Shown here in pieces: positions 33,306-42,899 of a stretch of 64,000 bases of DNA. The stretch is taken from positions 2,294,001-2,358,000 of the forward strand of contig NZ_CP157276.1 in NCBI RefSeq assembly GCF_040024445.1, written 5' to 3'. The notes below the pieces were generated by a model, which saw only the letters and a program-made list of their open reading frames with translations, ran no database searches and was not told the origin of the DNA. The number at the start of each line of letters is the position of its first letter. The first letter of the stretch is position 1. A program made the position numbers and the translations under genes. The DNA comes from Prescottella soli (GTDB lineage Bacteria; Actinomycetota; Actinomycetes; Mycobacteriales; Mycobacteriaceae).

Positions 33306-35161
33306 TTCCCCGCCCCCGGCGCCGGCGCGACGGAACCGACCGGGCCGGCCCCCACGCACAACGCGAGACCGGGCGTCGAGGTCCGGACCCGCAGCGCGTC
33401 CCCCGCGCCGAGCAGGCGCACGTACACCTGGTTGAGCCCGGCCTCGACCGGCACCGTCACCGTGTCGTCGCTGCGGTTGAGCCCCACCTCGGCAGTCCCG
33501 TCGGCGGTCGCGAAGTAGTTCAGTTGCGCCGTCCATTCCCAGTCGATGAGCGGGCCGTCCAGCGGCAACTCGACGGGCGCGCCCTCGACGCGGTAGCCGC
33601 AGCCCGGCACCGGGCCCTGCCCGATGGTGCGGGCTGTGGTGACCTCGGCGGGGATCAGCCGTCCAGAGTCGTCGAGCAACTGCAGGAAGTTGGTGGACCG
33701 CGCGAACTCGGGACGCTCCCGCAGCGGCCCGAAGATGTGACTGGTCGTGTTGTGCGGGTAGGCGACGGGCAGCAGCACGTAGATCGACACCGGCTGGTCC
33801 AGCAGCGGGGTTTCCCGATTCGCCGCCAGCGCCGCCCGCCCGTTGGCGAGGTAGGCGACGGTCGGGTTGTCGCGCCACCTCTGCACGAACGCCACTGTCG
33901 ACCACAGGCTGCTCGCGACGAACAGCGCCACCAACCCGACCACGAGCGCCGGGCGGGGCCTCGGCAGTGGGCGCACCGCAGGCCGTCGGGGCGCGCGCAC
34001 CATCAGCGCCCAGCCGATCGCGATGACGACCGCACTGTCGGCGACGTAGCGGAGGGTCTGCGCCAGTTCGTACGCCGTGTCGGGGCCGGACCGGGTGAGG
34101 ACCATCGCCGCCTCGGACACCGCGACGTAGGCGACCATCGCCACCCAGATGCCCGCGGTGCGCTGCCGATACCGCAGCGACCACGCCAGGGCGGCCGCCA
34201 CGGCCATCCATCCGAGCACCGCCAACACCGTCGGCGGTGTCGCCCACGGCGGGCTCGGCGGCCACCGATCCCACGCCCACGGCCCGCCGAGCAGGGTCGG
34301 CACCAGCCCGAGCGACGTGCCGTGATGCACCAGCCCGACGGTCTGCGTCGCCGACGGCACCACCAGTCGGGAGTGGGTGTAGTGCATGTACCCGACGGCC
34401 CACCCGGCCACCACGACCGCGAGCGGAATCCACAACGCCCGCCCCCGCACCAGGGCCGACCGGAGCGGACGCTCGATCCCGTCGACCCGGTACATCAGCG
34501 CGACGACCGCGAACGCGACGAACGGCACGAGCACCGACTTCTCGAAGAACGCCAGCGACAGCGCCGCCACGACAGTCCCCGACACCGCGAACCGGATTCG
34601 TCCGGTGCGGCACAACCGGATCGCGTCACCCGCCACCCACGCCAGACCGATCTGCATGGGCAACGAGTTCAGGCCCGCGGCCCACCACGCGAACGACGGC
34701 AGCGTCAGCGGCGAGAAGAGATAGAACGTCAGCGGCAGCAGCACCACCGGCCGGGTGCCCAGCAGCAACCGGAGCACCCGCAGCACTGCGAGCGACGCGA
34801 GCGCCTGCAGCGCGATCAGCGTCAGGGCCGGCACCGTCCAGTTCAGCGGGGCCACCGCCGTCGAGATCCACGCGACCAGGAACGCCGCGGGCATGAAGTG
34901 ACCGTCGTGGTCGTAGAACAGGAACTGACCCGACAGCGCGGGAAACTGACCCGATCGGCTGATCAGAATCAGATCGTCCCAGTAGAAGTCTCCCGTGAAC
35001 GCGACGACGGCACGGACGACGAGTTGCAGCCCGACGAGGGCCCCCGCGGCGGCGAGGACCTGCCGGGACGTCATCGGCCACCATCGGCCCCATCGCGGCG
35101 ACACGCGAGACTCGACGATGTCGCCCGCGGCGTCTGCCTCCGGAACCGCTCGCACGCGCAC
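33302..35161 (-). CDS. Large polytopic membrane protein, possible GT-C-type glycosyltransferase
   Basis: The 619-residue protein has ~11 membrane segments over residues 30-430 and an extracytoplasmic C-terminal domain (~440-619) with a predicted beta-rich fold. After the first helix come GDFYWDDLILIS and FYDHDGHFMPAAFL, an acidic first loop like that of GT-C glycosyltransferases (DD/DxD-type). I cannot assign a substrate. It ends by overlapping the acyltransferase gene, which favours a joint role in envelope glycan assembly. GTG 35161 follows GGAGGAAGGAGA; GTG 35155 is also possible. Confidence 0.7.
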   Translation of the reverse strand: MRVRAVPEADAAGDIVESRVSPRWGRWWPMTSRQVLAAAGALVGLQLVVRAVVAFTGDFYWDDLILISRSGQFPALSGQFLFYDHDGHFMPAAFLVAWISTAVAPLNWTVPALTLIALQALASLAVLRVLRLLLGTRPVVLLPLTFYLFSPLTLPSFAWWAAGLNSLPMQIGLAWVAGDAIRLCRTGRIRFAVSGTVVAALSLAFFEKSVLVPFVAFAVVALMYRVDGIERPLRSALVRGRALWIPLAVVVAGWAVGYMHYTHSRLVVPSATQTVGLVHHGTSLGLVPTLLGGPWAWDRWPPSPPWATPPTVLAVLGWMAVAAALAWSLRYRQRTAGIWVAMVAYVAVSEAAMVLTRSGPDTAYELAQTLRYVADSAVVIAIGWALMVRAPRRPAVRPLPRPRPALVVGLVALFVASSLWSTVAFVQRWRDNPTVAYLANGRAALAANRETPLLDQPVSIYVLLPVAYPHNTTSHIFGPLRERPEFARSTNFLQLLDDSGRLIPAEVTTARTIGQGPVPGCGYRVEGAPVELPLDGPLIDWEWTAQLNYFATADGTAEVGLNRSDDTVTVPVEAGLNQVYVRLLGAGDALRVRTSTPGLALCVGAGPVGSVAPAPGAGK

Positions 35162-35250
35162 TCTCCTTCCTCCGGCCGGATCGCCGGAGCGGAACCTTAC
35201 CCACGCAAATTAACGCGTCTCCGAGGGTCCGCGAGGAGGCTGGCGGAGGG

Positions 35251-36198
35251 TCAGCCTCCCGTGATCGGCGCGACGAACTGGCACGGCACCGGGCGCGGAT
35301 GAGCCGGGTCCAGCGCATTGAGCACATACGTCGCCGCCACCGGTTCCGCCGCGATCGCCGCGTGCTCACCGTAGTTCGTGCCGCACCTGTCCTGCACGAC
35401 GACGTTGGTCGCGTTGGGTGCCGCGAGGAACCCGCTCGTGTAGGGCACGACCAGTTCGTCGTAGCGGGTCATGATGTTGGTGTAGGTGACCTGCGGGGCG
35501 TAGATCCCGTCGGACTGCAGGGCCTTCATGAAGTCCGAGCCCGACACCATCTGCGTGCACGCCTGACACAGCGCCCCGATGCTGTCGTCGACGAGCGCCC
35601 CGGCGCCGGCCGACCGTACCGCCGCGACCATCTGTGCGGCGGCGAAGGCGTCAGTCCCGTTCCACAGCGGCGCGAGCGACACGTACTTGTCGACCTTGTC
35701 GGCTCCGCCGAGACGCTTGACGTAGAACGTCGGCATCAGCGTGCCCTGCGAATGGCCGATCAGATCGACCTTCCGCGCACCGGTCGACTGCAGGACCCTG
35801 TCGACGAAATCGCTCAACTGCTGAGCACTCTGCTCCATCGGCTTCATTCCGCCGATTGCCGAAATAGGCCAGGGCAGATCTTCGAATGCACCGTAGGTGA
35901 GCGCGAACACGCAATAGCCTTCGTTCGCCAGGAGCGGGGCGTAGGTACCCCAATTGTCCTGTCGGTTACCGCCGGTTCCGTGAACCAACACAACGGGATT
36001 CGGGTGCCGGTCGGACGGTTTACACGACCAGTCGTTCGATCCCGGCGCGGACCCGCCCGGATTGCCCAATTCCAAGGGGATTCCCGCAAGGAAGTTGTAG
36101 GACACCGGGAGGGTCGCCTGCGCCGCTGCCGGCCCGGCCATACAGGCCAGCGACAATACCGAAAGCACCGCGCCCGTTATGAATCGCCTCAGCTGCAC
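35251..36198 (-). CDS. Secreted lipase/esterase (class 2 triacylglycerol lipase-like)
   Basis: The 315-residue protein has a signal peptide (FITGAVLSVLSLACMAGPAAA, cleavage near residue 26) and an alpha/beta hydrolase core. The oxyanion loop VLVHGTGGNRQDNW is near 70-83, the nucleophile is in GHSQG near 150, and the likely acid and His are in MTRYDELVVPY and NYGEHAAI. Four Cys (C-QAC pair, C in QDRCG and VPCQ) suggest disulfides, fitting secretion. It acts outside the membrane on acyl esters. Confidence 0.88.
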   Translation of the reverse strand: MQLRRFITGAVLSVLSLACMAGPAAAQATLPVSYNFLAGIPLELGNPGGSAPGSNDWSCKPSDRHPNPVVLVHGTGGNRQDNWGTYAPLLANEGYCVFALTYGAFEDLPWPISAIGGMKPMEQSAQQLSDFVDRVLQSTGARKVDLIGHSQGTLMPTFYVKRLGGADKVDKYVSLAPLWNGTDAFAAAQMVAAVRSAGAGALVDDSIGALCQACTQMVSGSDFMKALQSDGIYAPQVTYTNIMTRYDELVVPYTSGFLAAPNATNVVVQDRCGTNYGEHAAIAAEPVAATYVLNALDPAHPRPVPCQFVAPITGG

Positions 36199-36263
36199 AT
36201 CGCGGACCCTAGCAGTCGATCTTTACGCCGGGATCCGAATCGTCAGACGTGCTCCGATCGCAA

Positions 36264-36617
36264 TCAGTGCGCCTTGTTGTACGCCTCGGTGATTTCCGCG
36301 GAGATTCGACCGCGAGAGGACACCGTGAAGCCATTGCGACGTGCCCATTCGCGAATCGCCGCACTCTGCTCGCGATCCACCGACGCGCGCGTCGACGCCG
36401 TCGAGGCACCCGAGGTCGCCTTACCGCCACGACGACGATTCGTCACCTTGCGAGCATGGGAAACCCACACGTCGAGCTGCTCGCGAAGCTTCGCGGCATT
36501 ATCGGATGACAGATCGATCTCGTACAGAACCCCATCCAGTCCGAACTCGACCGTTTCATCGGCGGTGGCATCCTGATCGACGTCGTCGATGAGCGTTACA
36601 GTGACCTTCTTTGCCAT
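36264..36617 (-). CDS. lsr2: Nucleoid-associated protein Lsr2
   Basis: Lsr2 is the actinobacterial H-NS analogue that coats and silences AT-rich, often foreign, DNA. The 117-residue protein starts [14 protein letters not shown], has the N-terminal oligomerisation domain (1-60), a basic Ser/Thr linker, and the DNA-binding domain with the minor-groove AT-hook-like RGR (R102-G103-R104) in SSRGRISAE. Position next to lysS and clpC1 matches mycobacteria, although here clpC1 is separated by an insertion. Confidence 0.97.
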   Translation of the reverse strand: MAKKVTVTLIDDVDQDATADETVEFGLDGVLYEIDLSSDNAAKLREQLDVWVSHARKVTNRRRGGKATSGASTASTRASVDREQSAAIREWARRNGFTVSSRGRISAEITEAYNKAH

Positions 36618-36746
36618 GGGGTCAATTCCTTCCGAATGACGCGTCGGTGCCCGGGCACGATGCGCCCCAGCTGGTAACTCGAAAGCAATAGTACCCCCGA
36701 ATCACCGATATCGAAGACTCGTCAAAAGCGAATTGAAAACACCCGG

Positions 36747-38255
36747 TCAGCGGCTGGGTCGGACAATTGGGAACAAGATGGTTTCCCGGATTCCCAATCC
36801 CGTGAGAGCCATCAGCAGGCGATCGATTCCCATACCGGTACCGGTGGTCGGGGGCATGCCCTGTTCCATCGCAGCCAGGAACTCCTCGTCGAGAACCATG
36901 GCCTCGTCGTCACCGGCCGAGGCGAGGCGCGCCTGATCCATGAAACGCTCGCGCTGGACGATCGGATCGACCAACTCGGAATACCCCGTCGCGAGTTCGA
37001 ATCCGCGAACATAGAGATCCCACTTCTCCGTCACACCCGGCAGGCTCCGGTGCTGACGAGTCAGCGGCGACGTCTCGACCGGGAAGTTCCGGACGAACGT
37101 GGGCCCGTACAGCTGGTCGCCGCACTGGTGCTCCCACAGCTCCTCGACGAGCTTGCCGTGGCCGTACCCCTTGTCCTTCGGGACTTCGAGGCCGACCTTG
37201 GCCGCGAGGGCCAGCAGCTCGTCGACCGACGTCGCCGGCGTGACCTCGACACCGATGGCCGCGGACAACGACGGGTACATCTCCATCGTCTTCCACTCAC
37301 CGCTCAGGTCGTACTCGGAGCCGTCGGCGAGGGTGACCACCTGGGTGCCGAACGCACCCTGCGCGACCTCCTGGACGAGCTCGCGAATCATCTTCGCGGA
37401 GTCGTCGTAGGTGCCGTAGGCCTCGTACGTCTCGAGCATCGCGAACTCCGGCGAATGCGTCGAGTCCACACCCTCGTTGCGGAAATTGCGGTTGATCTCG
37501 AAGACCTTCTCGATGCCGCCGACCACGCAACGCTTGAGGAAGAGCTCCGGCGCGATCCGCAGGAACAGGTCGATGTCGAGGGCGTTCGAGTGAGTCACGA
37601 ACGGGCGGGCGGCCGCGCCACCGTGCAGCGTCTGCAGCATCGGCGTCTCGACCTCGAGGAAGCCGCGGCGCTCGAGTGCGTTGCGCAGCTCACGCACCAC
37701 CGCGACGCGCTTGCGGGCCGTCTCCCGGGCCTCGGGGCGGATGATGAGGTCCGCGTAGCGCTGCCGCACGCGGGACTCCTCGCTCATCTCCTTGTGCGCG
37801 ACGGGCAGCGGGCGCAGTGCCTTCGCCGCCATCTGCCACGCGTCGGCCATGACGCTCAGCTCACCCCGGCGCGAGCTGATCACCTCGCCGTGCACGAAGA
37901 CGAAGTCGCCGAGGTCGACGTCGGACTTCCACGCTGCCAGGGCGTCCTCGCCGACGTTCGCGAGGCTCAGCATCGCCTGCAGCTGGGTGCCGTCGCCCTC
38001 CTGCAGGGTCGCGAAGCACAGCTTGCCGGTGTTGCGGACGAAGATGACGCGGCCGACCACGCCGACGGTGTCACCGGTGCTCGCGTCCGGCTCCAGGTCG
38101 GGGTACTTGGCGCGGATCTCCGCGAGCGAATGAGTGCGCGGAACCGACACCGGGTACGGCTCCTGACCCTGTGCGAGCAGACGCTCCCGCTTCTCGCGGC
38201 GGATCCGGAGCTGCTCGGGGGTGTCGTCGACGGGCTGGGCTGGTGCTTCACTCAC
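36747..38255 (-). CDS. lysS: Lysyl-tRNA synthetase (class II)
   Basis: LysS charges tRNA-Lys. The 502-residue protein has the OB-fold anticodon domain (~60-160) and the class II core with motif 2 around [18 protein letters not shown] and motif 3 [16 protein letters not shown] near the C-terminus. GTG 38255 (MSEAPAQP) is chosen because the -10 TATAGT at 38266-38271 leaves only a ~3-nt leader and rules out the upstream TTG. It is transcribed towards lsr2, 129 bp away. Confidence 0.97.
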   Translation of the reverse strand: MSEAPAQPVDDTPEQLRIRREKRERLLAQGQEPYPVSVPRTHSLAEIRAKYPDLEPDASTGDTVGVVGRVIFVRNTGKLCFATLQEGDGTQLQAMLSLANVGEDALAAWKSDVDLGDFVFVHGEVISSRRGELSVMADAWQMAAKALRPLPVAHKEMSEESRVRQRYADLIIRPEARETARKRVAVVRELRNALERRGFLEVETPMLQTLHGGAAARPFVTHSNALDIDLFLRIAPELFLKRCVVGGIEKVFEINRNFRNEGVDSTHSPEFAMLETYEAYGTYDDSAKMIRELVQEVAQGAFGTQVVTLADGSEYDLSGEWKTMEMYPSLSAAIGVEVTPATSVDELLALAAKVGLEVPKDKGYGHGKLVEELWEHQCGDQLYGPTFVRNFPVETSPLTRQHRSLPGVTEKWDLYVRGFELATGYSELVDPIVQRERFMDQARLASAGDDEAMVLDEEFLAAMEQGMPPTTGTGMGIDRLLMALTGLGIRETILFPIVRPSR

Positions 38256-38265
38256 GGGGTACAAG

Positions 38266-38271
38266 ACTATA
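38266..38271 (-). promoter_or_regulatory. -10 element of lysS
   Basis: TATAGT on the minus strand, 10 nt before GTG 38255; an almost leaderless message is predicted. Confidence 0.5.
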
Positions 38272-38422
38272 GGGCGGCATCAGTCGAGGTGGCGCCGGTA
38301 GCACGGCGACGCCCGCGGCCGCCGCACGGGATGCCGGCACGGGCCGCGGCGAGCGCCCGTCCGGAGCGTCCGGACGGTTCTGTTCCCGGGCCGGCCGGGC
38401 CGTCGACGCCTTCCCCCTCCGA

Positions 38423-38469
38423 CCGAATGTCACACGCGTTCAGTCGAACTGAACCGATGTGACATTCGG
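38423..38469. terminator. Long two-part hairpin between rhodanese and lysS genes
   Basis: Outer arms CCGAATGTCACA (38423-38434) and TGTGACATTCGG (38458-38469) pair over 12 bp. Inner arms GTTCAGT/ACTGAAC pair over 7 bp with a CGA loop. A 3x3 internal loop separates the stems. It begins 13 nt past the rhodanese stop, so a terminator of the CDO-rhodanese unit is most likely. The TGTGACA-type arms could also be a protein-binding site. Confidence 0.6.
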
Positions 38470-38481
38470 CCACGGCGGCGG

Positions 38482-38904
38482 TCAGTGCGCGGAGACCGTC
38501 GCCAGCTCGCGGACGCAGTGCGTCTGCCCGATCAGGGCACCGAGCAGACCGGCCGCCTTGATCGCCTTGTAGCCGCCGACCAGATCGGTGACATTGCTCA
38601 GACCCAGCTGCCGCAGCGACGCCGCCGCCAGGCTCGACGTGTAGCCCTCGGAGCACACGATCACCCACTCGACGTCGTGGTCGACGGCGAGCGCCAGGTG
38701 CGCGCTGCTGGTGGGGTCGAGCCGCCACTCGAGGACGTTGCGCTCGATCGCCAACGCCCCGGGCAGCGTGCCCTCGAGCGCGCGCTGGGCCTGCGGGCGG
38801 ATGTCGACGAAGATCGCGCCACGGCGGACGGCCTCGACGATCTCGAACACGTACATGCGGTCGAGTCCGGCGCGGGCGTCTTCGAGCATTTCGTCGATGG
38901 TCAC
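38482..38904 (-). CDS. Rhodanese-like sulfurtransferase
   Basis: This 140-residue single-domain rhodanese has a catalytic Cys loop CSEGYTSSLAA (~residues 77-87) and the family opening FVDIRPQAQRALEGTLPGA. It transfers sulfane sulfur from thiosulfate or persulfides. GTG 38904 overlaps the stop of the cysteine dioxygenase gene, so they are translationally coupled. The pairing fits handling of sulfur released from cysteine breakdown. The 6-residue active loop (SEGYTS) resembles those of thiosulfate/persulfide-type rhodaneses. Confidence 0.92.
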   Translation of the reverse strand: MTIDEMLEDARAGLDRMYVFEIVEAVRRGAIFVDIRPQAQRALEGTLPGALAIERNVLEWRLDPTSSAHLALAVDHDVEWVIVCSEGYTSSLAAASLRQLGLSNVTDLVGGYKAIKAAGLLGALIGQTHCVRELATVSAH

Positions 38905-39458
38905 TTGTGGCCCCCTTCGGGCAGGTCGGTCAGCTCGGTGCGGGTACGGCGCAACGCGCTCTGCCCGGTGACCTCGTAGTAGGACATTGCGCTGAGCGGC
39001 GGCGAGTACGCGTGCACGCTCAGAGTGGGTTCGGTGGTGTCGGTGACGGGTCCGGGCGCACGCATCACGTCGTGCACCCACCCGAGCGGGAAGGCGGCCT
39101 GGTCGCCGGCCTCGAGCGTCCGACGCCGGAGCTCGCCGCCGGTCCAGCGGTACTCCGCGAGAGTGCCGCTGAGCACCGTCAGCGCGCCCAAAGATCCTGC
39201 GTGGTCATGTAATTCGGTCGACCGGTCCGGGACCCAGCTGATCAGCCAGAGGTCGACGTCGTCGTCGGAATGGAGTCGGGTCGACCAGCGCTCGCGAGTC
39301 GGGAAGGCCGACGGCAGCAGGTGGTCGTGCCGGCCCTCGAGGACCTCCGCGGCGGCCTGGTCGGTGAGACGCAGCAGGTCCGCGGGGCGCAGTCGGGTCG
39401 GCAGCGAGCCGAGGTCGGGCATAGACGTGGAAACGTCGAGAGAATATGCAGAAAGCAT
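38901..39458 (-). CDS. cdo: Cysteine dioxygenase type I
   Basis: A cupin enzyme that oxidises cysteine to cysteine sulfinate with Fe(II) and O2. The iron ligands are in STELHDHAGSLGALTVL (two His, ~83 and 85) and SVHAYSPPLSAMSYYE (third His near 148), with the catalytic Tyr in the last motif. The 185-residue length is normal for bacterial CDO. ATG 39458 follows TGGAG at 8 nt. It is preceded by a cysteine-rich mini-ORF and hairpin, a likely cysteine-responsive control, and coupled to the rhodanese. Confidence 0.93.
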   Translation of the reverse strand: MLSAYSLDVSTSMPDLGSLPTRLRPADLLRLTDQAAAEVLEGRHDHLLPSAFPTRERWSTRLHSDDDVDLWLISWVPDRSTELHDHAGSLGALTVLSGTLAEYRWTGGELRRRTLEAGDQAAFPLGWVHDVMRAPGPVTDTTEPTLSVHAYSPPLSAMSYYEVTGQSALRRTRTELTDLPEGGHK

Positions 39459-39485
39459 GAGCAAAGCTCCAGGAAAGTGAAATTG

Positions 39486-39509
39486 GTCGAGGCGGCGTTC
39501 AGCCTCGAC
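39486..39509 (-). promoter_or_regulatory. Attenuator-like hairpin overlapping the end of the Cys leader ORF
   Basis: GTCGAGGC and GCCTCGAC are perfect 8-bp arms around an 8-nt loop. The 5' arm covers the last codons of the leader ORF (from the second Cys codon to Gly), and the hairpin ends 27 nt before the CDO start. Ribosome position on the Cys codons would decide whether it can form. Confidence 0.55.
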
Positions 39510-39540
39510 AACACTCCTGGGCGCTCATGCAACGGAACAT
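39499..39540 (-). CDS. 13-residue cysteine-rich leader peptide (uORF)
   Basis: ATG 39538-39540 opens MFRCMSAQECCRG and stops at TGA 39499-39501, with three Cys in 13 codons, two adjacent (TGT TGT). The region before it reads CACACT, 7 nt from the ATG, a near -10 element with leaderless spacing. In mycobacteria, leaderless short ORFs with polycysteine tracts are reported cysteine-responsive attenuators of sulfur genes. This one precedes cysteine dioxygenase and rhodanese and fits that role. Confidence 0.65.
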   Translation of the reverse strand: MFRCMSAQECCRG

Positions 39541-39611
39541 GTCGATCAGTGTGACACAACATCGGCGCGGACGGAACCCCGCGGATCCCCGCAGCCCCGG
39601 TGATGCCGGTC

Positions 39612-40424
39612 TCAGATCTCGGTGTGACGCGCTCCGCGACGGGCCATATTGCGCTCGTACACCAACCGCAGCCCCTCGAGCGTGAGGTCCGGTTCGTGGT
39701 GCTCGACGGTCTCGCACTCGGGCATGATCAGCGGCGCACTGTCGCCCGTCGCGATCACCGCGACGTCCGAGCCACCGAATGCCGTGAGCTCCTGGCGAAC
39801 TCGCCTGACCAACCCGTCGACGAGGCCGGCGAATCCGAATACGGCACCGGACTGCATGCACTCGACGGTGTTCTTGCCGACGACCGAACGCGGTCGGACC
39901 AGTTCGACCTTGCGCAGCGCCGCCGACTGCGACGCCAGCGCGTCTGTGGAGATTTCGAGACCGGGAGCGATTGCGCCGCCGAGGAATTCCCCCTTCGCGG
40001 ACACCACGTCGACACACGTCGAGGTACCGAAGTCCACGACGATGCATGCGCCGTCGTAGAAGTGGTGCGCCGCAAGGCTGTTGACGATACGGTCCGCGCC
40101 CACTTCCTTGGGGTTGTCGACCAGCAGCGGCACCCCGGTACGCACACCGGGCTCCACCACTACATGCGGGACATGACCCCAGTAGCGGGTGAGCATCACG
40201 CGGATCTCACGCAGGACCGACGGGACCGTCGACAGCGCCGAGACACCGGTGATCTGCTCGAGGTGGGGACCGAGGAGCCCGCGGAACTTCAGTGCCAACT
40301 CGTCGGCGGTCATCCGCGGGTCGGTACGCATCCGCCAGTCCTGCACCAACTTCGAGTGCGAACCGGTGCCTTTGAAGAGTCCCAGAACGATGTTGGTGTT
40401 CCGGACGTCGACGGTGAGCAGCAC
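39612..40424 (-). CDS. coaX: Type III pantothenate kinase
   Basis: CoaX phosphorylates pantothenate, the first step from vitamin B5 to CoA. The 270-residue protein has the ASKHA-fold phosphate loop [16 protein letters not shown] at its N-terminus, the second motif [21 protein letters not shown] (~127-147) and [10 protein letters not shown]. The N-terminal motif has DVRNT where most CoaX have DVGNT, the actinobacterial variant. It is the last gene of the panC-panD-coaX run; GTG 40424 begins 4 bp after the panD stop. Confidence 0.96.
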   Translation of the reverse strand: MLLTVDVRNTNIVLGLFKGTGSHSKLVQDWRMRTDPRMTADELALKFRGLLGPHLEQITGVSALSTVPSVLREIRVMLTRYWGHVPHVVVEPGVRTGVPLLVDNPKEVGADRIVNSLAAHHFYDGACIVVDFGTSTCVDVVSAKGEFLGGAIAPGLEISTDALASQSAALRKVELVRPRSVVGKNTVECMQSGAVFGFAGLVDGLVRRVRQELTAFGGSDVAVIATGDSAPLIMPECETVEHHEPDLTLEGLRLVYERNMARRGARHTEI

Positions 40425-40428
40425 TGCC

Positions 40429-40851
40429 CTACACCAGGCTGGAGAGCATCCGCGGCGTGATCAGGCCGGAACCCTCGGGCGCGTGCGCCGGGTCCGAGCC
40501 GAGCTCGACCGGCTTGTTGTCGCCGTCGACGAACACGACGCGCGGCGCGTACTCGCGGATCTCCTGCTCGTTCATCACCCCGTAGGCGATGAGGATCACG
40601 AGGTCACCCGGCTTGACCAGATGCGCTGCGGCACCGTTGATCCCGATGACGCCCGAGCCGCGCTCACCGGTGATCACGTACGTCTCGAGGCGGGCGCCGT
40701 TGTCGATGTCGACGATCGTCACCTGCTCGCCCTCGAGCAGGTCGGCCGCCTCCATCAGATCCTGGTCGACGGTCACCGAACCCACGTAGTGCAGGTCGGC
40801 GTGGGTGACCGTGGCACGGTGGATCTTCGACTTCATCATGGTGCGCAGCAT
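40429..40851 (-). CDS. panD: Aspartate 1-decarboxylase
   Basis: PanD makes beta-alanine from aspartate for pantothenate synthesis. It is a self-processing pyruvoyl enzyme; the cleavage site G24-S25 in HYVGSVTVD is intact, as are K9 (MMKSKIHRA) and the [15 protein letters not shown] barrel segment. At 140 residues it is normal in size, with the C-terminal tail typical of actinobacteria (in relatives this tail is where pyrazinoic-acid resistance changes fall). Lies between panC and coaX. Confidence 0.97.
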   Translation of the reverse strand: MLRTMMKSKIHRATVTHADLHYVGSVTVDQDLMEAADLLEGEQVTIVDIDNGARLETYVITGERGSGVIGINGAAAHLVKPGDLVILIAYGVMNEQEIREYAPRVVFVDGDNKPVELGSDPAHAPEGSGLITPRMLSSLV

Positions 40852-40884
40852 GTTCGGCCCTTCGGTTCTCGGTGGTTCGGGAGG

Positions 40885-41829
40885 TCAGTAGATGTCTGCG
40901 ACGGCGGGATCGCCTGCCTGCGCGTCACGTTCGAGGAATCCGGTGCCGACGGCGACGCCGACGTTGTCGATCAGTCGGGTGGTGCCGATCCGGGCGGCGA
41001 CGAGGAGCCGGCCGTCGCCGCGCTCGGGCGCCGGGCCGAGATCCACACCGCGGACCTCGAGGTAGTCCACCTCGATCTCCGGCATGGCGGCGAGCACCTC
41101 GCGGGCGGTCGCGAGGATCGCCTCCGCGCCACCGGCAGCGGCGTGGGCCCCGGCGACGAGCGCCGCCGACAGCGTGGTGGCCAGCTGTCGCTGCTCCGGA
41201 TCGAGGTAACGGTTCCGGGAGGACAGCGCCAGTCCGTCCTGTTCACGAACCGTCGGCACGCCGACGATCCGCACGTCGAAGTTGAGGTCGCGCACCATCT
41301 GACGTATGAGCGCGAGCTGCTGGTAGTCCTTCTCGCCGAAGTACGCGGCGTTGGGCGCGGCGATCTGCAGCAGCTTGGCGACGACGGTGAGCATGCCCGC
41401 GAAGTGCGTCGGACGGCTCCCGCCCTCGAGCTCGGCACCGAGCGGGCCGGGCTGCACGGTGGTGCGCGGCCCGTTCGGGTACATCGCGGACGCCGTCGGC
41501 GCGAACACCAGCTCGACACCCTCGGCGCGCAGCAGCTCGAGGTCGGCGTCCAGGGTGCGCGGGTACGCGTCGAGGTCCTCGCCCGCGCCGAACTGCAGCG
41601 GATTGACGAAGATCGACACGATCACGGTCGCGCCCGTCAGCTTCGCCTGCCGGACCAGCTCCAGGTGACCGGTGTGCAGGGCGCCCATCGTGGGCACGAG
41701 CGCGACCTGGCGGCCGACGCCGCGGAGCGCCTTCGACACCCGCGTCAGGATCGCGGGATCGTGGTGCACGGTCAGTTCGCCGCGCTTGAATCCGCCCTGC
41801 AGTGCAGAAGCTTCGGTCACAGTGCTCAC
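40885..41829 (-). CDS. panC: Pantothenate synthetase
   Basis: PanC joins pantoate and beta-alanine with ATP. The 314-residue protein has the [17 protein letters not shown] motif (HxGH-like, ~residues 46-62), [26 protein letters not shown] and the KMSKS-like [13 protein letters not shown], as in all PanCs. The start overlaps the end of the DUF2520 gene, so translation is probably coupled. It is followed by panD and coaX, giving pantothenate synthesis and its first CoA step in one run. Confidence 0.97.
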   Translation of the reverse strand: MSTVTEASALQGGFKRGELTVHHDPAILTRVSKALRGVGRQVALVPTMGALHTGHLELVRQAKLTGATVIVSIFVNPLQFGAGEDLDAYPRTLDADLELLRAEGVELVFAPTASAMYPNGPRTTVQPGPLGAELEGGSRPTHFAGMLTVVAKLLQIAAPNAAYFGEKDYQQLALIRQMVRDLNFDVRIVGVPTVREQDGLALSSRNRYLDPEQRQLATTLSAALVAGAHAAAGGAEAILATAREVLAAMPEIEVDYLEVRGVDLGPAPERGDGRLLVAARIGTTRLIDNVGVAVGTGFLERDAQAGDPAVADIY

Positions 41830-42752
41830 CTTCGGTCCTCGAGTACTTCCATCAGTTCAGGCTTGGAACCCGTGCGCTGCGCGGTCCGCAACGACAGTGC
41901 CCGGTATCCGGCGGCCAGCTGCGGGTCCACGCCCTCGAGAACCTCGAGGTGCTTGGCGACCGCAGCGGCATCGCCACGTGCGACCGGCCCGGTCAGCGCG
42001 GACTGCCCGCGCCGCAGGGCGTTGTCGAGCGCCGCGGACAGCAGCGGGCGCAGCACCCGCTCCGGCAGCCCGTTGGGGTCCTCGCCGACGAGTTCCTGCC
42101 CCATCAGTTCCTGGCCCTCGAGCGCCACCCGCAGCGCCTCGACCGCGTCGACGACCAGCGTCACCAGGTGATTGCTGCCGTGCGCGAGGGCCGCGTGGTA
42201 CAGCGGGCGGACGTCCTCGCGGACCCGCACCGGTTCGCCACCGATCTCCAGCACGAGCGACTGGCCGATCGCGTAGCCGATGTCGTCGGCGGCCGTGATC
42301 CCGAAGCAGGCGTCGGACAGCCGGGCGGTGTCCTCGGCGTGACCGGTGAAGGTCATCGCGGGATGGATCGCGAGCGGGACGACGCCCTGCACGGTGAGGG
42401 GTTCGAGGATGCCGATGCCGTTGGCGCCGGAGGTGTGGACGACGATCGTGCCGGGACGGACCGCTTCGGTCGCGGCCAAACCCTTGATCAGGCCGGCGAG
42501 CTCGTCGTCGGGAACGGCGAGGATCAACAGCTCGGCACGGGCCGCGACGTCGGGCACCGGCAGGATCTCGGTGTCCGGAAGCCGCGTCTCGGCGCGGTGG
42601 ATTGATGCGTCGGAGACCGCGGCACATGCGACAACGACATGTCCGACCCGCTCGAGCGCGGCACCGATTGCTGTTCCGACCCGTCCCGCCGAGACGAGTC
42701 CAACCGTCAATCGTGCAGGCGCGGGGCCGTTAGTGATCCCGAAGGAGGTCAC
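41826..42752 (-). CDS. Rossmann-fold DUF2520 protein (Rv3603c-like)
   Basis: The 308-residue protein has an N-terminal NAD(P)-binding Rossmann domain ([20 protein letters not shown], ~residues 15-34) and a C-terminal DUF2520 helical domain ([17 protein letters not shown], ~190-206). The build resembles 6-phosphogluconate-type and ketopantoate-reductase-like dehydrogenases. Since pantoate must come from a ketopantoate reductase and panC follows directly, that role is tempting, but it is inference. GTG 42752 has GAGGACGAAA upstream. Confidence 0.85.
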   Translation of the reverse strand: MTSFGITNGPAPARLTVGLVSAGRVGTAIGAALERVGHVVVACAAVSDASIHRAETRLPDTEILPVPDVAARAELLILAVPDDELAGLIKGLAATEAVRPGTIVVHTSGANGIGILEPLTVQGVVPLAIHPAMTFTGHAEDTARLSDACFGITAADDIGYAIGQSLVLEIGGEPVRVREDVRPLYHAALAHGSNHLVTLVVDAVEALRVALEGQELMGQELVGEDPNGLPERVLRPLLSAALDNALRRGQSALTGPVARGDAAAVAKHLEVLEGVDPQLAAGYRALSLRTAQRTGSKPELMEVLEDRR

Positions 42753-42899
42753 TTTCGTCCTCTCGTTCGTTCCAGTCCCGCTCGGCGGGTACCAGACGTC
42801 CTGCGGAGAGGATAGCGCCGCGCGAAGACGCGCCGCCACGGGCCGACGACGTGATCTACCACTCACTCGACGCCGTGACCGGGCCGAGGCCCGGTGGTT

